A DNA stretch of 64,000 nt from Parendozoicomonas haliclonae. GTDB lineage: Bacteria > Pseudomonadota > Gammaproteobacteria > Pseudomonadales > Endozoicomonadaceae. Position numbers and translations under genes: made by a program. The notes beneath the pieces are model-generated. The model did no database searches. It was not told where the DNA came from and was given only the letters and a program-made list of their open reading frames with translations. Below are positions 29,156 to 39,080 of this stretch, in pieces; within the stretch, counting starts at the first letter, position 1; each line of letters begins with the position of its first letter. The DNA lies in contig NZ_FWPT01000006.1 of NCBI RefSeq assembly GCF_900174585.1, positions 186,001-250,000 on the forward strand, written 5' to 3'.

Positions 29156-29183
29156 AAAAAAGCAGCCCTAAGGCTGCTTTTTT
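29156..29183. terminator. Bidirectional terminator after the pentapeptide-repeat gene
   Basis: aaaaaagcagcc (29156-29167) pairs with ggctgctttttt (29172-29183) around ctaa. It lies between converging genes ending at 29141 and 29210. Confidence 0.9.
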
Positions 29184-29209
29184 GTGGTCGTTTATTGGCT
29201 GCTGATAAA

Positions 29210-30685
29210 TCAGGCGGCAATAAAGAGCATAACCAGAGTGGTAACCAGTACGGCAACCAGAATTGGGCTAACCCACTTCAGGTAACGGTCGTAAGGGATC
29301 TTGGCCAGAGCCAGACCGGCAACCAGGTGACCAGCGGTAGGAGCAAACATGTTGATCCAGCCGGAAGCAGATTGGTAGGCAGTGATCATGATGTCACGAC
29401 CAACACCGGCGAAGTCAGACAGCGGACCCATCAGCGGCATGGAAACAGTGGCCAGACCGGAAGTTGATGGGATGAAGAAAGACAGTACGATGTGCACCAG
29501 GTAGGAAACAATGGCGAACAGACCGTTAGATTCCAGACCGGAGATCATGCCTTCTGCCCAGCTCAGGATGCTGTCGATGATCATGCCGTTATCCATGACC
29601 ACGTAGATACCACGGGCAACTGCAACCACCAGAGCAACACCGATCAGGTCTTTGGCACCTTCCAGGAAGCTCTTCATGAAATCGCCTTCAGGCATGCTGT
29701 TGACGAGGGCAACCAGGATGGAGCAGGTCAGGAACAGAGTGGAAAGTTCATCGAACCACCAACCCAGTTCTGGCAGTGCAGTAATACCCAAAGAAGACAG
29801 TGGCATTACGCTGTAGATCATGATGATGAAAGACAGGAAGAAGATACCCATGGTCAGCTTTCTGCGACCGGTAAACTCTTCAGCCTGGACCGGACGGCTG
29901 AACTCATCGGTGAATTCGATATCGGCCAGAACAGAAGCGCTCTTGTCAGCTTTCACCTTGGCGGCATAACGCATCACGTAAGCGATGGCGATACCTTCCA
30001 GAACCAGGAACATCAGCACCCGCAGGCCGATACCATCACCCATTGGGATGCCGGCAAAACCGGAAGCGATACCTGTCGCGAATGGGTTAACTGTGGAGCA
30101 GAGTACACCGATACCGGAACCCAGCAGGATAACGCCAGCAGTCACCATCCGGTCGTAACCGGCAGCGGACATAACCGGCAGGATCAGTGCCCAGAAAGCC
30201 ACAGTCTCTTCGGCCATACCGTAGGTTGAGCCACCCAGGCCGAACAGAATCATCAGTACCGGAATCATGATCTGTTCCCGGCCCTTGAAGCGGTTAACAA
30301 CTGCGGCAACGCCGGCATCCAGCGCGCCGCTCTTCATGATAACGCCGAGATAACCACCGATAACCAGGATAAACAGCGCGACATCAACCGCTCTATGGAA
30401 ACCCTGAATCGGGGCCATGAGGATATCAGTGAGGCCTTGTGGAGATGATTCCAATTCCTGGAAAGTACCCGGAACAGGAAGTAGTCGTTCATCACCCGAA
30501 TAATCAAGAACTTCTGCAGCTGGAATTAACTGATTAGTGTCTGCAGTCACGTAGTCGTATTTACCAGCCGGCAAAATCCACGTGAGCAAAGCAATGATCG
30601 CAATAATGGCAAACAGAATCGTATAGACAGTTGGCATCTGAAACGCTTTTTTCTTGGGCGCAGTGCCAGTTGCAGTGGAGTCCAT
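29210..30685 (-). CDS. YfcC-family (IT superfamily) inner-membrane carrier
   Basis: A 491-residue membrane protein with about 11-13 helices. PTVYTILFAIIAIIALLTWILPAGKYDY near the N-terminus, then GGYLGVIMKSGALDAG, LGGSTYGMAEETVAFW and PSTSGLATVSMPLMGPLSDFAGVGRD are characteristic of the YfcC/C4-dicarboxylate-carrier-like family. E. coli YfcC is of similar length. The substrate is not established; basic amino acids or dicarboxylates have been suggested for relatives. A strong GGGGG ribosome site precedes the ATG. Confidence 0.82.
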   Translation of the reverse strand: MDSTATGTAPKKKAFQMPTVYTILFAIIAIIALLTWILPAGKYDYVTADTNQLIPAAEVLDYSGDERLLPVPGTFQELESSPQGLTDILMAPIQGFHRAVDVALFILVIGGYLGVIMKSGALDAGVAAVVNRFKGREQIMIPVLMILFGLGGSTYGMAEETVAFWALILPVMSAAGYDRMVTAGVILLGSGIGVLCSTVNPFATGIASGFAGIPMGDGIGLRVLMFLVLEGIAIAYVMRYAAKVKADKSASVLADIEFTDEFSRPVQAEEFTGRRKLTMGIFFLSFIIMIYSVMPLSSLGITALPELGWWFDELSTLFLTCSILVALVNSMPEGDFMKSFLEGAKDLIGVALVVAVARGIYVVMDNGMIIDSILSWAEGMISGLESNGLFAIVSYLVHIVLSFFIPSTSGLATVSMPLMGPLSDFAGVGRDIMITAYQSASGWINMFAPTAGHLVAGLALAKIPYDRYLKWVSPILVAVLVTTLVMLFIAA

Positions 30686-31181
30686 ACTAACCCCCGGTTC
30701 TAGTGTTGTGAGGTCTTGGAAAAACCGATATCGCTTCGCCGGAGATGGAGGCGAAGTTCATATCAGAGAATTTTTTTTGGTGAAGGACTTAGTGTTTTAA
30801 GGCGATAGTAACAGCCTCCGTTTTGCGGAGATTGTCTTAAATCAAAGGAACAGCGAAAGTCATTTCACGGAAGTGGGGATGGGCTTCATCGGACAGCAGA
30901 GCGAACAAACAACACGAATGCGTTTCCTTACGAGAGAGGGGGAAGGTTGATTGCGAGATTATTGTTTTCATCAATTTCAGGCAAACCGAAAATGTAATGC
31001 CAGTTAAACAACTCTAATGAGTTTTGATGTCTATCAAGTATTTCTTATGCGTGTCTTATGTGTGGGCGCACTTTTCCCATCAGGTAACGGCTTCTAAGGT
31101 CAAAGCCTCTGTCGGCTTTGGTCATTGTCCCCCGCCAGTGAAACGCTATGTTGTAAACAACAATTGAAGGGGGAAATGCGT
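30686..31181. promoter_or_regulatory. Divergent intergenic region between the carrier and the thiolase operon
   Basis: These 496 bases hold no convincing gene and must carry promoters for both directions. A perfect 7-bp inverted repeat (caaagcc at 31101-31107, ggctttg at 31114-31120) lies about 60 bases before the thiolase start and could be an operator or RNA hairpin. Nothing else stands out. Confidence 0.4.
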
Positions 31182-32426
31182 ATGCCAGACTCAGCCGCTC
31201 ACGAAGCTTATATTTACGATGCGATTCGCACGCCAAGAGGGCGCGGTAAAAAGACCGGTGCCCTGCACGAAATCAAGCCGATCACTCTCCTCGCCGACCT
31301 GATGAAAACCCTGCAGGAGCGTAATGGCTTCGACAGTGCCGATGTTGATGACATTGTGCTGGGCTGTGTAACTGCTGTGGGTGACCAGGGCGCAGATATA
31401 GCCAAGACGGCGGCGCTGGCAGCTGGCTGGAATGATGATGTGGGCGGTGTGACCCTTAACCGTTTCTGTGCCTCCGGCTCCGAGGCTGTGAATCTGGCGG
31501 CCATGAAGATTCGCTCCGGCTGGGAAAACCTGGTTGTTGCCGGTGGTGTGGAATCCATGTCCCGCGTACCGATGATGAGCGATGGCGGTGCCTGGGCGCT
31601 GGATCCGGAAACCAATATGCAAACCGGCTTTATGCCACAGGGTATTGGCGCTGATCTGATCGCCACCCTTGAAGGATTCACCCGCATCGATGTCGATGCC
31701 TACGCTGTGGAATCTCACAAGAAAGCTGCAGCAGCCTGGGAAAAGGGCGCGTTTGAGCGCTCCGTTGTGCCGGTGAAAGATCGTAACGGTCTGACAGTTC
31801 TGGATAAGGACGAACTGGTCCGTGCTGACAGCTCCGTTGAAGCGCTGTCCGGCCTGAAGCCTTCTTTCCAGATGATGGGCCAGATGGGTTTTGATGGTGT
31901 TGCCCGCGAGAAGTATCCACAGGTTGAGCGTATCGACCATATCCACCACGCCGGTAACTCATCCGGTATTGTTGATGGTGCAACGCTGGTTCTGCTGGGC
32001 AGCAAAGAAGCCGGTGAAAAGATGGGCATGAAGCCTCGTGGTCGTATTGTTTCCACTGCGGTTGTGGGTACTGACCCGACCATCATGCTGACCGGTCCTG
32101 CTCCTGCCACCTATAAAGCACTGAAAGTCGCCGGCCTGAGCATGGATGATATCGATCTGTTTGAAGTGAACGAGGCCTTCGCTTCTGTTGTTATGCGCTT
32201 CCAGAAAGAGACCGGTGTGCCTTGGGAGAAGATCAATGTAAACGGCGGCTCCATCGCTATGGGCCACCCGCTGGGCGCAACCGGCGCGATGCTGGTGGGT
32301 ACCGTTCTTGATGAACTGGAAGCCCGTAATCTGCGTTATGGTCTGGTCACCCTCTGTGTTGGTGGCGGTATGGGTATTGCGACTATTGTCGAAAACGTTG
32401 CTGCAAATGTCGCAGAGCACGCATAA
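31182..32426 (+). CDS. Acetyl-CoA C-acyltransferase (thiolase)
   Basis: This 414-residue enzyme cleaves 3-ketoacyl-CoA with CoA in the last step of beta-oxidation. The nucleophile is Cys96 in [11 protein letters not shown], the catalytic His lies in GHPLGATGA, and the second Cys is in [18 protein letters not shown]-type sequence ([11 protein letters not shown]) is present. Longer frames begin further upstream, but aaggggg at 31167-31173 sits 8 bases before the ATG at 31182 and only 2 before the one at 31176. It precedes the multifunctional enzyme by 10 bp, forming an operon. Confidence 0.92.
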   Translation: MPDSAAHEAYIYDAIRTPRGRGKKTGALHEIKPITLLADLMKTLQERNGFDSADVDDIVLGCVTAVGDQGADIAKTAALAAGWNDDVGGVTLNRFCASGSEAVNLAAMKIRSGWENLVVAGGVESMSRVPMMSDGGAWALDPETNMQTGFMPQGIGADLIATLEGFTRIDVDAYAVESHKKAAAAWEKGAFERSVVPVKDRNGLTVLDKDELVRADSSVEALSGLKPSFQMMGQMGFDGVAREKYPQVERIDHIHHAGNSSGIVDGATLVLLGSKEAGEKMGMKPRGRIVSTAVVGTDPTIMLTGPAPATYKALKVAGLSMDDIDLFEVNEAFASVVMRFQKETGVPWEKINVNGGSIAMGHPLGATGAMLVGTVLDELEARNLRYGLVTLCVGGGMGIATIVENVAANVAEHA

Positions 32427-32436
32427 GGAGGGAGCC

Positions 32437-34587
32437 ATGAATAACCAATCTACAGCTATCCGTTACGAAAAAGACGCAAATAATATTGTTCACCTGATCA
32501 TGGATAATCCCAACGGCTCCGCCAATGTGATGGACAGGGATTTCCAGGACAGTTTCTCTGCCGTGACCGCGCGTCTGGTTGAAGAAGCCGCTGATGTGAA
32601 AGGCGTGATCTTCCGCTCTGCGAAAAAGACCTTCTTTGCCGGGGGCGACTTGAACAGCATCTATAAGGTGACTCCGGCCGATGCTGAAGAGTTCTTCGCC
32701 ATGGTGGAAAGCCTGAAGGCCAACATGCGCAAGATCGAAACTCTGGGTAAGCCGGTTGTTGCTGCCATTAACGGTGCGGCTCTTGGTGGCGGCTGGGAAA
32801 TCTGCCTGAGTGCTCACCACCGTGTTGCACTGAATGATGAACGCATCAAGGTTGGCCTGCCAGAAGTGACTCTGGGCCTGCTGCCGGGTGGTGGCGGTGT
32901 GGTTCGTACCGTGCGTATTCTGGGTCTGGAAGCCGCTTTCCCACTGCTGTTGGAAGGCAAGCAGGTTTCTCCATCCAAAGCACTGAAGATGGGCCTGATG
33001 TCCGAGCTGGCAACTGATGCCGATGATCTTCTGGCCAAGGCCGTGGCCTTTATTGAAGCCAATCCAAAGTCTGCCCAGCCATGGGATCAGAAGGGTTACA
33101 AGATGCCTGGCGGCAAGCCAAGCTCGCCGGCGATGGCGCAAAAGCTGGTTATCGCTCCGGCCATGCTGCGTGAAAAGACCAAAGGCTGCTTCCCGGCTCC
33201 GGAAGCGATTATGTCGGCAGCGGTTGAAGGCGCACAGGTAGACTTCGAGACTGCGACCCGTATCGAATCCCGTTACTTTACTGATCTGGTTGTTGGTCAG
33301 GTCAGCAAGAACATGATCGGGACCTTCTGGTTCCAGCTGAATGAAATTAAAAACGGCGCTCGTCGTCCGAAAGGTGTAGAGCAAAAGCCGGTGAAGAAGG
33401 TCGGTATCCTCGGCGCCGGCATGATGGGCGCGGGTATTGCCTGGTCCTGTGCGAGCAAGGGTATTGATGTTGTTCTAAAGGATGTTTCTCAGGAAGCGGC
33501 TGATAAGGGCAAGGCTTACTCTGAAGCTCTGCTGAAGAAGCGTCTGTCCCGTGGCCGTACGACTGAAGAGAAAAGTGCACAGATTCTGTCTCGCATCCTG
33601 CCAACCGACTCTGCGGATGATCTGAAAGGTTGTGATCTTATTATCGAAGCGGTGTTTGAAGACCGTGGCCTGAAGGCCAAAGTGACTCAGGAAGCCGAAG
33701 CTCAGCTGGACAGCAGTGCAATCTTTGCTTCCAATACTTCCACTCTGCCAATTACCGGTCTGGCTGAAGCCAGTGAGCGGCCAGAGCAGTTTATTGGTCT
33801 GCATTTCTTCTCACCGGTCGACAAGATGCCGCTGGTGGAAATTATCTGTGGTGAACAGACCTCCGACGAAACCCTGGCTTTTGCCTATGACTTTGTTCTG
33901 CAGATCGCCAAGACGCCGATTGTTGTAAACGACAGCCGCGGTTTCTTTACGTCCCGTGTGTTCGGCACCTTCCTGAACGAAGGTGTAGCCATGCTGGGTG
34001 AAGGTGTTCCTGCAGCTGCTATTGAGAATGCTGCACTGCTGGCGGGTATGCCGGTTGGTCCTCTGGCGGTGGCCGATGAGGTAAGCCTGGAACTGACCAC
34101 CAAGATCCGTAACCAGACCATCAAGGATATGGAAGCGGAAGGCAAAACCTATGTGCCGCATCCGGCGGAAGCAGTGATCGACCGTATGTTGTCTGTTGAT
34201 CGTAAAGGCCGGGCTGCGGGTGGTGGCTTCTATGAGTACAGCAAGGCTGGTAAGCAACTGTTCCCGGAACTGAAAACTATGTTCGGTGGTGAAGAACTGT
34301 TGCCACTGAAAGATATCAAGGAACGTCTGCTGTTTATTCAGGCGGTCGAGACAGCCCGTTGTTTTGAAGAGAACGTGCTGACGGCAGTTCGTGATGCCAA
34401 TATCGGTTCTATCTTCGGTATCGGCTTTGCGGCCTGGAGTGGTGGCGCTCTGCAGTACATCAACCAATATGGTGTTGCTGAGTTTGTGGCCCGTGCCCAG
34501 GAACTGGCAGCTGCCTATGGTGAGCGTTTCGAGCCACCGGCACTGCTGGTGAAGATGGCTGAAAATGGAGAAGTCTTCAGCGACTAA
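32437..34587 (+). CDS. Multifunctional enoyl-CoA hydratase / 3-hydroxyacyl-CoA dehydrogenase (FadB/FadJ-like)
   Basis: A 716-residue two-step beta-oxidation enzyme. The N-terminal hydratase has the oxyanion segment NGAALGGGWEICLS and both catalytic glutamates (GGGWE and GLPEVTLG). The dehydrogenase starts near residue 315 with KVGILGAGMMGAGIAWSCASKG, has the catalytic His in GLHFFSPVDKMPLVE, and two C-terminal dehydrogenase domains. Length and style are nearer FadJ (714 aa) and soil-bacterial FadB-like proteins. GGAGGGAG lies before the ATG. The operon order is thiolase first, as in many fadAB-like loci outside Enterobacteria that use separate naming. Confidence 0.92.
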   Translation: MNNQSTAIRYEKDANNIVHLIMDNPNGSANVMDRDFQDSFSAVTARLVEEAADVKGVIFRSAKKTFFAGGDLNSIYKVTPADAEEFFAMVESLKANMRKIETLGKPVVAAINGAALGGGWEICLSAHHRVALNDERIKVGLPEVTLGLLPGGGGVVRTVRILGLEAAFPLLLEGKQVSPSKALKMGLMSELATDADDLLAKAVAFIEANPKSAQPWDQKGYKMPGGKPSSPAMAQKLVIAPAMLREKTKGCFPAPEAIMSAAVEGAQVDFETATRIESRYFTDLVVGQVSKNMIGTFWFQLNEIKNGARRPKGVEQKPVKKVGILGAGMMGAGIAWSCASKGIDVVLKDVSQEAADKGKAYSEALLKKRLSRGRTTEEKSAQILSRILPTDSADDLKGCDLIIEAVFEDRGLKAKVTQEAEAQLDSSAIFASNTSTLPITGLAEASERPEQFIGLHFFSPVDKMPLVEIICGEQTSDETLAFAYDFVLQIAKTPIVVNDSRGFFTSRVFGTFLNEGVAMLGEGVPAAAIENAALLAGMPVGPLAVADEVSLELTTKIRNQTIKDMEAEGKTYVPHPAEAVIDRMLSVDRKGRAAGGGFYEYSKAGKQLFPELKTMFGGEELLPLKDIKERLLFIQAVETARCFEENVLTAVRDANIGSIFGIGFAAWSGGALQYINQYGVAEFVARAQELAAAYGERFEPPALLVKMAENGEVFSD

Positions 34588-34604
34588 GAGTTGACGATTT
34601 TCTG

Positions 34605-36128
34605 TTAACGATAAGGGCGGTTATTGAGCAGCCAGTTACTGGCTGCCATTGCCGCCCTTTTTCCTGCTGCGGCCGCAGTAATGGCCTGATTTACAGAACC
34701 TTTCACCGCATCTCCTGCCACAAAGATTCCCTCCTCTGGGGATCGGACATCCTGCAGATCATCGGATGGTGATGCACTCTCATCCATTATCAGTGTTTTG
34801 CTGATGATGGTTCCTTCACTGGTTGAAACCTGCCAATAACCGTAGAGGTGGGACATAACAACCTGCGTGTCGTTATCGATAACTCTGACCCCGGCATGAG
34901 TCACCTGCTTTCGCATACGTGCCTTTAGTGTCTGAACATTGATAGACCCGAAATCCGGCCAGAACACAGAGCTGTGGCTGGGATTGTTCGGCCAGGGGAT
35001 CAATGTCACTTTATAGTTATCTCGTGCCGCATATAGTGCAGCACTGTATGCACCGGCTGAGTCGCCAATGATGATGACATCCTGTGTATTGTTATGGTTT
35101 GAACGTGTGAGCAGATTTTGCTGGAGCTGGACGAAGGTTTTGACACCTTCGGAAGCCTGGACGATATCAAAGGGGTTTGGGCTGCGTCGTGCAATTTTCA
35201 GCAGGGCCGAGCTGGTTACCTGATGTGGGTTCTGGCGGTTGCGAAGATAACCTTCTCTATCAAGCAGGGTAGCATCCACAAACTCGGTCACAGGCGTTTG
35301 GCCGGTGGCGATAAACAGAGCATCCACATCCAGGTGAGAATCAGTTGGCTGGCTTGAGTTCAGTTTCAGCCTGAGATTGTGCTGAATGTTCTGTAGAAAG
35401 TGTGAACGGTGGGTAATATTTACCGCCTGAGTCTCATAAAGAATGGTGACTCTTGGGTTCTTTTCGAGTTCCTGCCGATAGGTTTGCTGGGCCCGCAGCG
35501 TATCTTTACGTACCAGAAGAAAGACCTGTGAAGCGATATTGGCCATAGTCAGCGCCTGTTCGGCAGCGGTGTTTCCACCGCCAATAATCGCAACCGGCTG
35601 GTTCTGGTAATTAAATCCGTCACAAAGAGTGCAGGTATGGATATTGTCCCCGGTAGGCAGGTTGTCGCGGGTCATAATCTGCATGGGAATATTGGGTGAC
35701 GCGCCGGGAGCTGCAATCACAGCGTGAGCAAAGTACACGCCCATGTTGGTACGCAGGGCAAAGTATTCTCCCTGCTTCGCTATACCATCCACATACAAAG
35801 ACATTTTGACTCGATTGGTACTGAGACTGTGCTTTTTCATACGTACGATAAGCTCGGCACCGGATAAATGGTTGGGCTCACCGGGCCAGTTATCCAGAGT
35901 CGGAGTGCGGCTGATCTGCCCGCCAATATCGTTACCCGTCAGATGCAGCACACTCAGACCTGAACGTGTTGCTTCGATGGAGGCAGAATATCCGGAGGGG
36001 CCATCACCAATAACCGCGACATCCCAGATTTGGGGTTCAGCAAATGCAACTGCGCTCATCATCAGCAGGCTGCTGATAAACGTTCTGGTGATGGTCTGGT
36101 AAGTCTTGCTGAAAAAAGCCTTCATCAT
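34605..36128 (-). CDS. Exported thioredoxin-reductase-like flavoprotein with an inserted second Rossmann module
   Basis: A 507-residue protein. Residues 1-30 are a signal peptide ending in AFA before EPQ. Residues 35-140 form an FAD-binding domain (VAVIGDGPSGYSASIEA), followed by the redox motif CTLC (166-169, as in CATC of TrxB) and an NAD(P)H-binding GGGNTAAEQAL (183-193). After FIATGQTP and REGYL, where TrxB would close with its AGD segment, a second Rossmann start appears at 350-369 (VIIIGDSAGAYSAALYAARD). The normal closing motif GIFVAGDAVKGSVNQAITAA comes only at 467-486. So about 165 residues resembling a second FAD domain are inserted. Periplasmic location is unusual for this family. 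Two adjacent ATGs are possible starts. Confidence 0.72.
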   Translation of the reverse strand: MMKAFFSKTYQTITRTFISSLLMMSAVAFAEPQIWDVAVIGDGPSGYSASIEATRSGLSVLHLTGNDIGGQISRTPTLDNWPGEPNHLSGAELIVRMKKHSLSTNRVKMSLYVDGIAKQGEYFALRTNMGVYFAHAVIAAPGASPNIPMQIMTRDNLPTGDNIHTCTLCDGFNYQNQPVAIIGGGNTAAEQALTMANIASQVFLLVRKDTLRAQQTYRQELEKNPRVTILYETQAVNITHRSHFLQNIQHNLRLKLNSSQPTDSHLDVDALFIATGQTPVTEFVDATLLDREGYLRNRQNPHQVTSSALLKIARRSPNPFDIVQASEGVKTFVQLQQNLLTRSNHNNTQDVIIIGDSAGAYSAALYAARDNYKVTLIPWPNNPSHSSVFWPDFGSINVQTLKARMRKQVTHAGVRVIDNDTQVVMSHLYGYWQVSTSEGTIISKTLIMDESASPSDDLQDVRSPEEGIFVAGDAVKGSVNQAITAAAAGKRAAMAASNWLLNNRPYR

Positions 36129-36228
36129 CCCTGCCCAATTAATCCCTTCTCTTCAGGAGTAATTGGACAGGTTTGCTTGCAGGAGTGTCCGTAGCGGCGT
36201 CAGCCTGTCAGCAATACTGACTGTTGTG

Positions 36229-36633
36229 TCAGTAGAACAAGCAGCCGGACTTAAGAATCACATTGGCAAAGGGCGTAAACTCGCCGGTACGGATCACCGA
36301 GCGGGATTCATCGGCCTGATGTTTGAGGCTCTCATGGGAGACGGTGGTTACGGTGATATCGTAAGGAGCCAGAGCATCCATCAGAGCGGCATAGATATCG
36401 GGACTTTCCTGGGACATTGCCGAAGCGATAACAGCTTCATCCACCTTCATCTCGCTAAGGATAACGCGCAGGGTATCAATAAAGCCGGGGATGCCTTCCG
36501 CCAGTGCCAGATCAACGCGAGGCGTTCCCGGTGCCACCGGCAGGCCGGCATCGGCAATCGTCAGGGTTTGGCCTTGTCCGATCTCTGCAACAATGCGAGA
36601 GAGTTCCGGATGCAACAGTCGTCCTTTTTTCAT
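36229..36633 (-). CDS. rbsD: D-ribose pyranase-like protein (RbsD family) with altered active site
   Basis: A 134-residue protein aligning along its length with E. coli RbsD (139 aa): MKKGRLLHPELSRIVAEIG, IADAGLPVAPGTPRVDLAL, VSHESLKHQADESRSVIRTGE and PFANVIL. The family interconverts ribose pyranose and furanose forms. The proton-donor His20 of E. coli RbsD is Gln here (codon complementary to 36574-36576), and the Tyr of SPYAN is Phe; Asp28 and the later His are kept. No ribose transport or kinase genes are nearby. Either the activity is changed or another residue substitutes. Confidence 0.85.
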   Translation of the reverse strand: MKKGRLLHPELSRIVAEIGQGQTLTIADAGLPVAPGTPRVDLALAEGIPGFIDTLRVILSEMKVDEAVIASAMSQESPDIYAALMDALAPYDITVTTVSHESLKHQADESRSVIRTGEFTPFANVILKSGCLFY

Positions 36634-36827
36634 GATCTCCCCAGATTACTTGTTACTTTTGTTGGTATCACTCTACAAACACTGGCGATCAAAGTAGTTG
36701 ACCCGTATCACCAAATAACAACAGGTTCTAAAAGCCAATGGTGCTGTCGGATTCAGCAATTCTCGCAAGGGTGAGAACACTTTATTCTGATCGCAGCGAG
36801 TTATTTAAGAATCCAAGGGAAATAACA

Positions 36828-38012
36828 ATGTCACGCCCACTCTCCGGTTTAAAAGTCCTCGATTTATCCACACTGCTACCCGGCCCTTATGCCACGCAGT
36901 TGCTGGCAGATATGGGCGCGGAAGTGCTGCGAGTCGAGGCTCCGGAACGGGCAGACCTGGTTCGCAATATTCCTCCCTTTGTTGGCAAAGGCATTACTGC
37001 GGCTCATGCCTTTTTGAATCGCAACAAGAAGGGTATTGCCCTGAACCTGAAGAAGCCGGAAGCCGTTGCTGTCGTGCATAAGCTGGTGGAAGAGTATGAC
37101 ATTGTGGTGGAGCAGTTCCGCCCCGGTGTTATGGATCGCCTTGGGCTGGGCTATGAACAGCTGAAAGCCATCAACCCGAAATTGATCTTCTGTTCGATCA
37201 CAGGTTACGGCCAAACCGGGCCTTATAAGGATCGTGCCGGGCACGATATTAATTATCTGGCTCTGGCGGGTTTGTCATCCTACAGCGGGCTTAATGATGG
37301 CCGGCCAGTTCTGTCCGGTACTCAGATTGCTGATATTGCCGGCGGCTCCCATCATGCAGTGATGGGGATTCTGGCTGCGGTGATTCAGCGCAGCACAACT
37401 GGTGAAGGTCAGCATATTGATATCAGCATGACCGACTGCGCTTTTGCGCTGAATGCCATGTCCGGCGCTTCCGCACTGGCAACGGGCAGTAAGCCAAAAG
37501 CCGGCCAGGAGATGCTCAATGGCGGCATCTTCTACGACTATTACCACACCTCTGATAATCGCTGGCTCTCTGTTGGCAGCCTGGAACCGCAGTTTGCCAT
37601 GGGACTGTTTAATGCTCTTGGTCATCCGGAATGGGCGATGCGGGCCGCCAAAATGGCAGCTGAAGACCAGGCTTCACTCAAGCAGGATATCCAGCAGGTT
37701 CTGGCGACCCGTACCTTTGAAGAGTGGATGGCAGTGTTTGCGGAGCTGGATGTGTGTGTCGAGCCGGTTCTGGATATGCAGGAAGCCGCCGCACATCCTC
37801 AGGTTCAGGCACGGAATATGGTGGTTGAGGTTCCGGCTGGCGAAGAAACCGTGCGGCAGTCAGCTGCACCCATCAAGTTCTCTGGCAGTGAAGCGGCTTA
37901 CAACCATATCGGTTCTGCGCTGGGAGCGGATACCGTGCAGGTGCTGCGCGAGCTTGGTTATAGAGAAGACGAGATTACCTCTATGCAGAGTGAAGGCGTT
38001 TGCCGAGGCTAG
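36828..38012 (+). CDS. Family III CoA-transferase-fold enzyme, alpha-methylacyl-CoA racemase-like
   Basis: A 394-residue CaiB/BaiF-fold enzyme. The N-terminus GLKVLDLSTLLPGPYATQLLADMGAEVLRVE is typical of the fold. ITGYGQTGPYKDRAGHDINYLALAGL carries the His-Asp region seen in methylacyl-CoA racemases, which invert 2-methyl branches so that beta-oxidation can continue. The start at 36828 has AAGGGA 7 bases upstream; the open frame extends 90 bases further but without a ribosome site. Nearby acyl-CoA dehydrogenase and hydratase genes on the same strand support a branched-acyl-CoA role. A true CoA transferase remains possible. Confidence 0.8.
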   Translation: MSRPLSGLKVLDLSTLLPGPYATQLLADMGAEVLRVEAPERADLVRNIPPFVGKGITAAHAFLNRNKKGIALNLKKPEAVAVVHKLVEEYDIVVEQFRPGVMDRLGLGYEQLKAINPKLIFCSITGYGQTGPYKDRAGHDINYLALAGLSSYSGLNDGRPVLSGTQIADIAGGSHHAVMGILAAVIQRSTTGEGQHIDISMTDCAFALNAMSGASALATGSKPKAGQEMLNGGIFYDYYHTSDNRWLSVGSLEPQFAMGLFNALGHPEWAMRAAKMAAEDQASLKQDIQQVLATRTFEEWMAVFAELDVCVEPVLDMQEAAAHPQVQARNMVVEVPAGEETVRQSAAPIKFSGSEAAYNHIGSALGADTVQVLRELGYREDEITSMQSEGVCRG

Positions 38013-38079
38013 AACCCCACAGGGAGCTAACTGCTATTCTGGCTTAATACTGAACGGATAAAACAAGCGGGTTTCTGAA

Positions 38080-38982
38080 ATGGACTTCAGACGCGTTTTT
38101 GCTTTTGCAGCTTTACTGCTCTCATGTGGAAGCTTTGCCGAGTTTCGTGAAAGCGATTGTGATACCAAAACCTGTATTGATCAGGTGCCGCTGGTAAAAG
38201 ACAAATACTGGTCCACCGGCATTCTTGTTGGTTCCGTGTCGGCAAGCCTGAAAACCGGTGGTGTGTTTTATACCTCGGGTGAGCTGGAGTTCCTTTTGGG
38301 TGGTGGCCTTCCCGATAAATTCATTGGGAGATATCCTCCTGAAATCTACGATGTCTCCGTCGTCGAGGAAGATGAGGCGCTTTGGTACATCCTGCGAGGG
38401 TTGGATGATAGAGATATGGTGGTGCTGAACTATACCTATCCGTTTGTTCACAACCCGTTGAAGAGCAAAACCAAGTATCTGATTTATTCCTATGACGCTA
38501 ACGAAAGTTTCGATTTCTCCAAGTCTTACCAGCGTTATCCTGACGGGATTGTTGATCGTGCCAGCTACAAGCAGGAAGCCTTGTTTAATCGGGATGGGCT
38601 GGCTGCCGGGCTAATCCTGCATGTTTCCCGCTGGGGACTTTCGCCTTACAAGCGCCGGTGTACAGTTTATCTGCATCGTGGTGGGATGAGGGTCATCACC
38701 CGCGATAAGTACTTTAAAGAAGATGTGAGCTATGTGGATGGCAACGGTGATACTCAGGTGCGCAAGGAATACAGAACAGAGCCGGTCAAGGAGCGAGTCC
38801 CTCATCTGATGATGTTGAATACCCTGAACGAAGATGTCTGTGCCTATGCAGAAGATGCGGCCCGGGGCGTAAAACGAGTGAGAATTGAGTTTTCCGGTTC
38901 AGAGTCTTCGCAGCCGCAGTATCTTACCGGTGTGGTGCTTCATAGTATTGCCGTTATTGAGGAGTCTCAGGATGCACAGTGA
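38080..38982 (+). CDS. Unrecognised exported 300-residue protein
   Basis: I do not recognise this protein. Residues 1-20 are a Sec signal peptide (RRVFAFAALLLSCGSFAE). The mature part is rich in Tyr, Asp and beta-type stretches, with an early CDTKTC pair and later isolated cysteines, consistent with a periplasmic or secreted beta-rich fold. No membrane segments or repeats are seen after the signal. It separates the racemase-like gene from the acyl-CoA dehydrogenase gene, all on one strand. Confidence 0.65.
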   Translation: MDFRRVFAFAALLLSCGSFAEFRESDCDTKTCIDQVPLVKDKYWSTGILVGSVSASLKTGGVFYTSGELEFLLGGGLPDKFIGRYPPEIYDVSVVEEDEALWYILRGLDDRDMVVLNYTYPFVHNPLKSKTKYLIYSYDANESFDFSKSYQRYPDGIVDRASYKQEALFNRDGLAAGLILHVSRWGLSPYKRRCTVYLHRGGMRVITRDKYFKEDVSYVDGNGDTQVRKEYRTEPVKERVPHLMMLNTLNEDVCAYAEDAARGVKRVRIEFSGSESSQPQYLTGVVLHSIAVIEESQDAQ

Positions 38983-39080
38983 TCTGTTGGTGATTTGTTA
39001 ACAGCACTATCGTGACGCTGCTGCAGGCTCTAATATGAAGCCGTAAAAGTAAAAGAATAAAAAAGTAAAAGAGAGCCGTT

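Noticed and set aside
29492-30229. 245-codon plus-strand open frame
   Set aside because: Antisense to the YfcC carrier; His/Asp/Gln-rich shadow.
32383-33384. 333-codon open frame on the minus strand
   Set aside because: It lies entirely opposite the thiolase end and the FadB/FadJ-like gene, has His/Gln-rich low-information sequence and no ribosome site; a shadow of strong coding bias.
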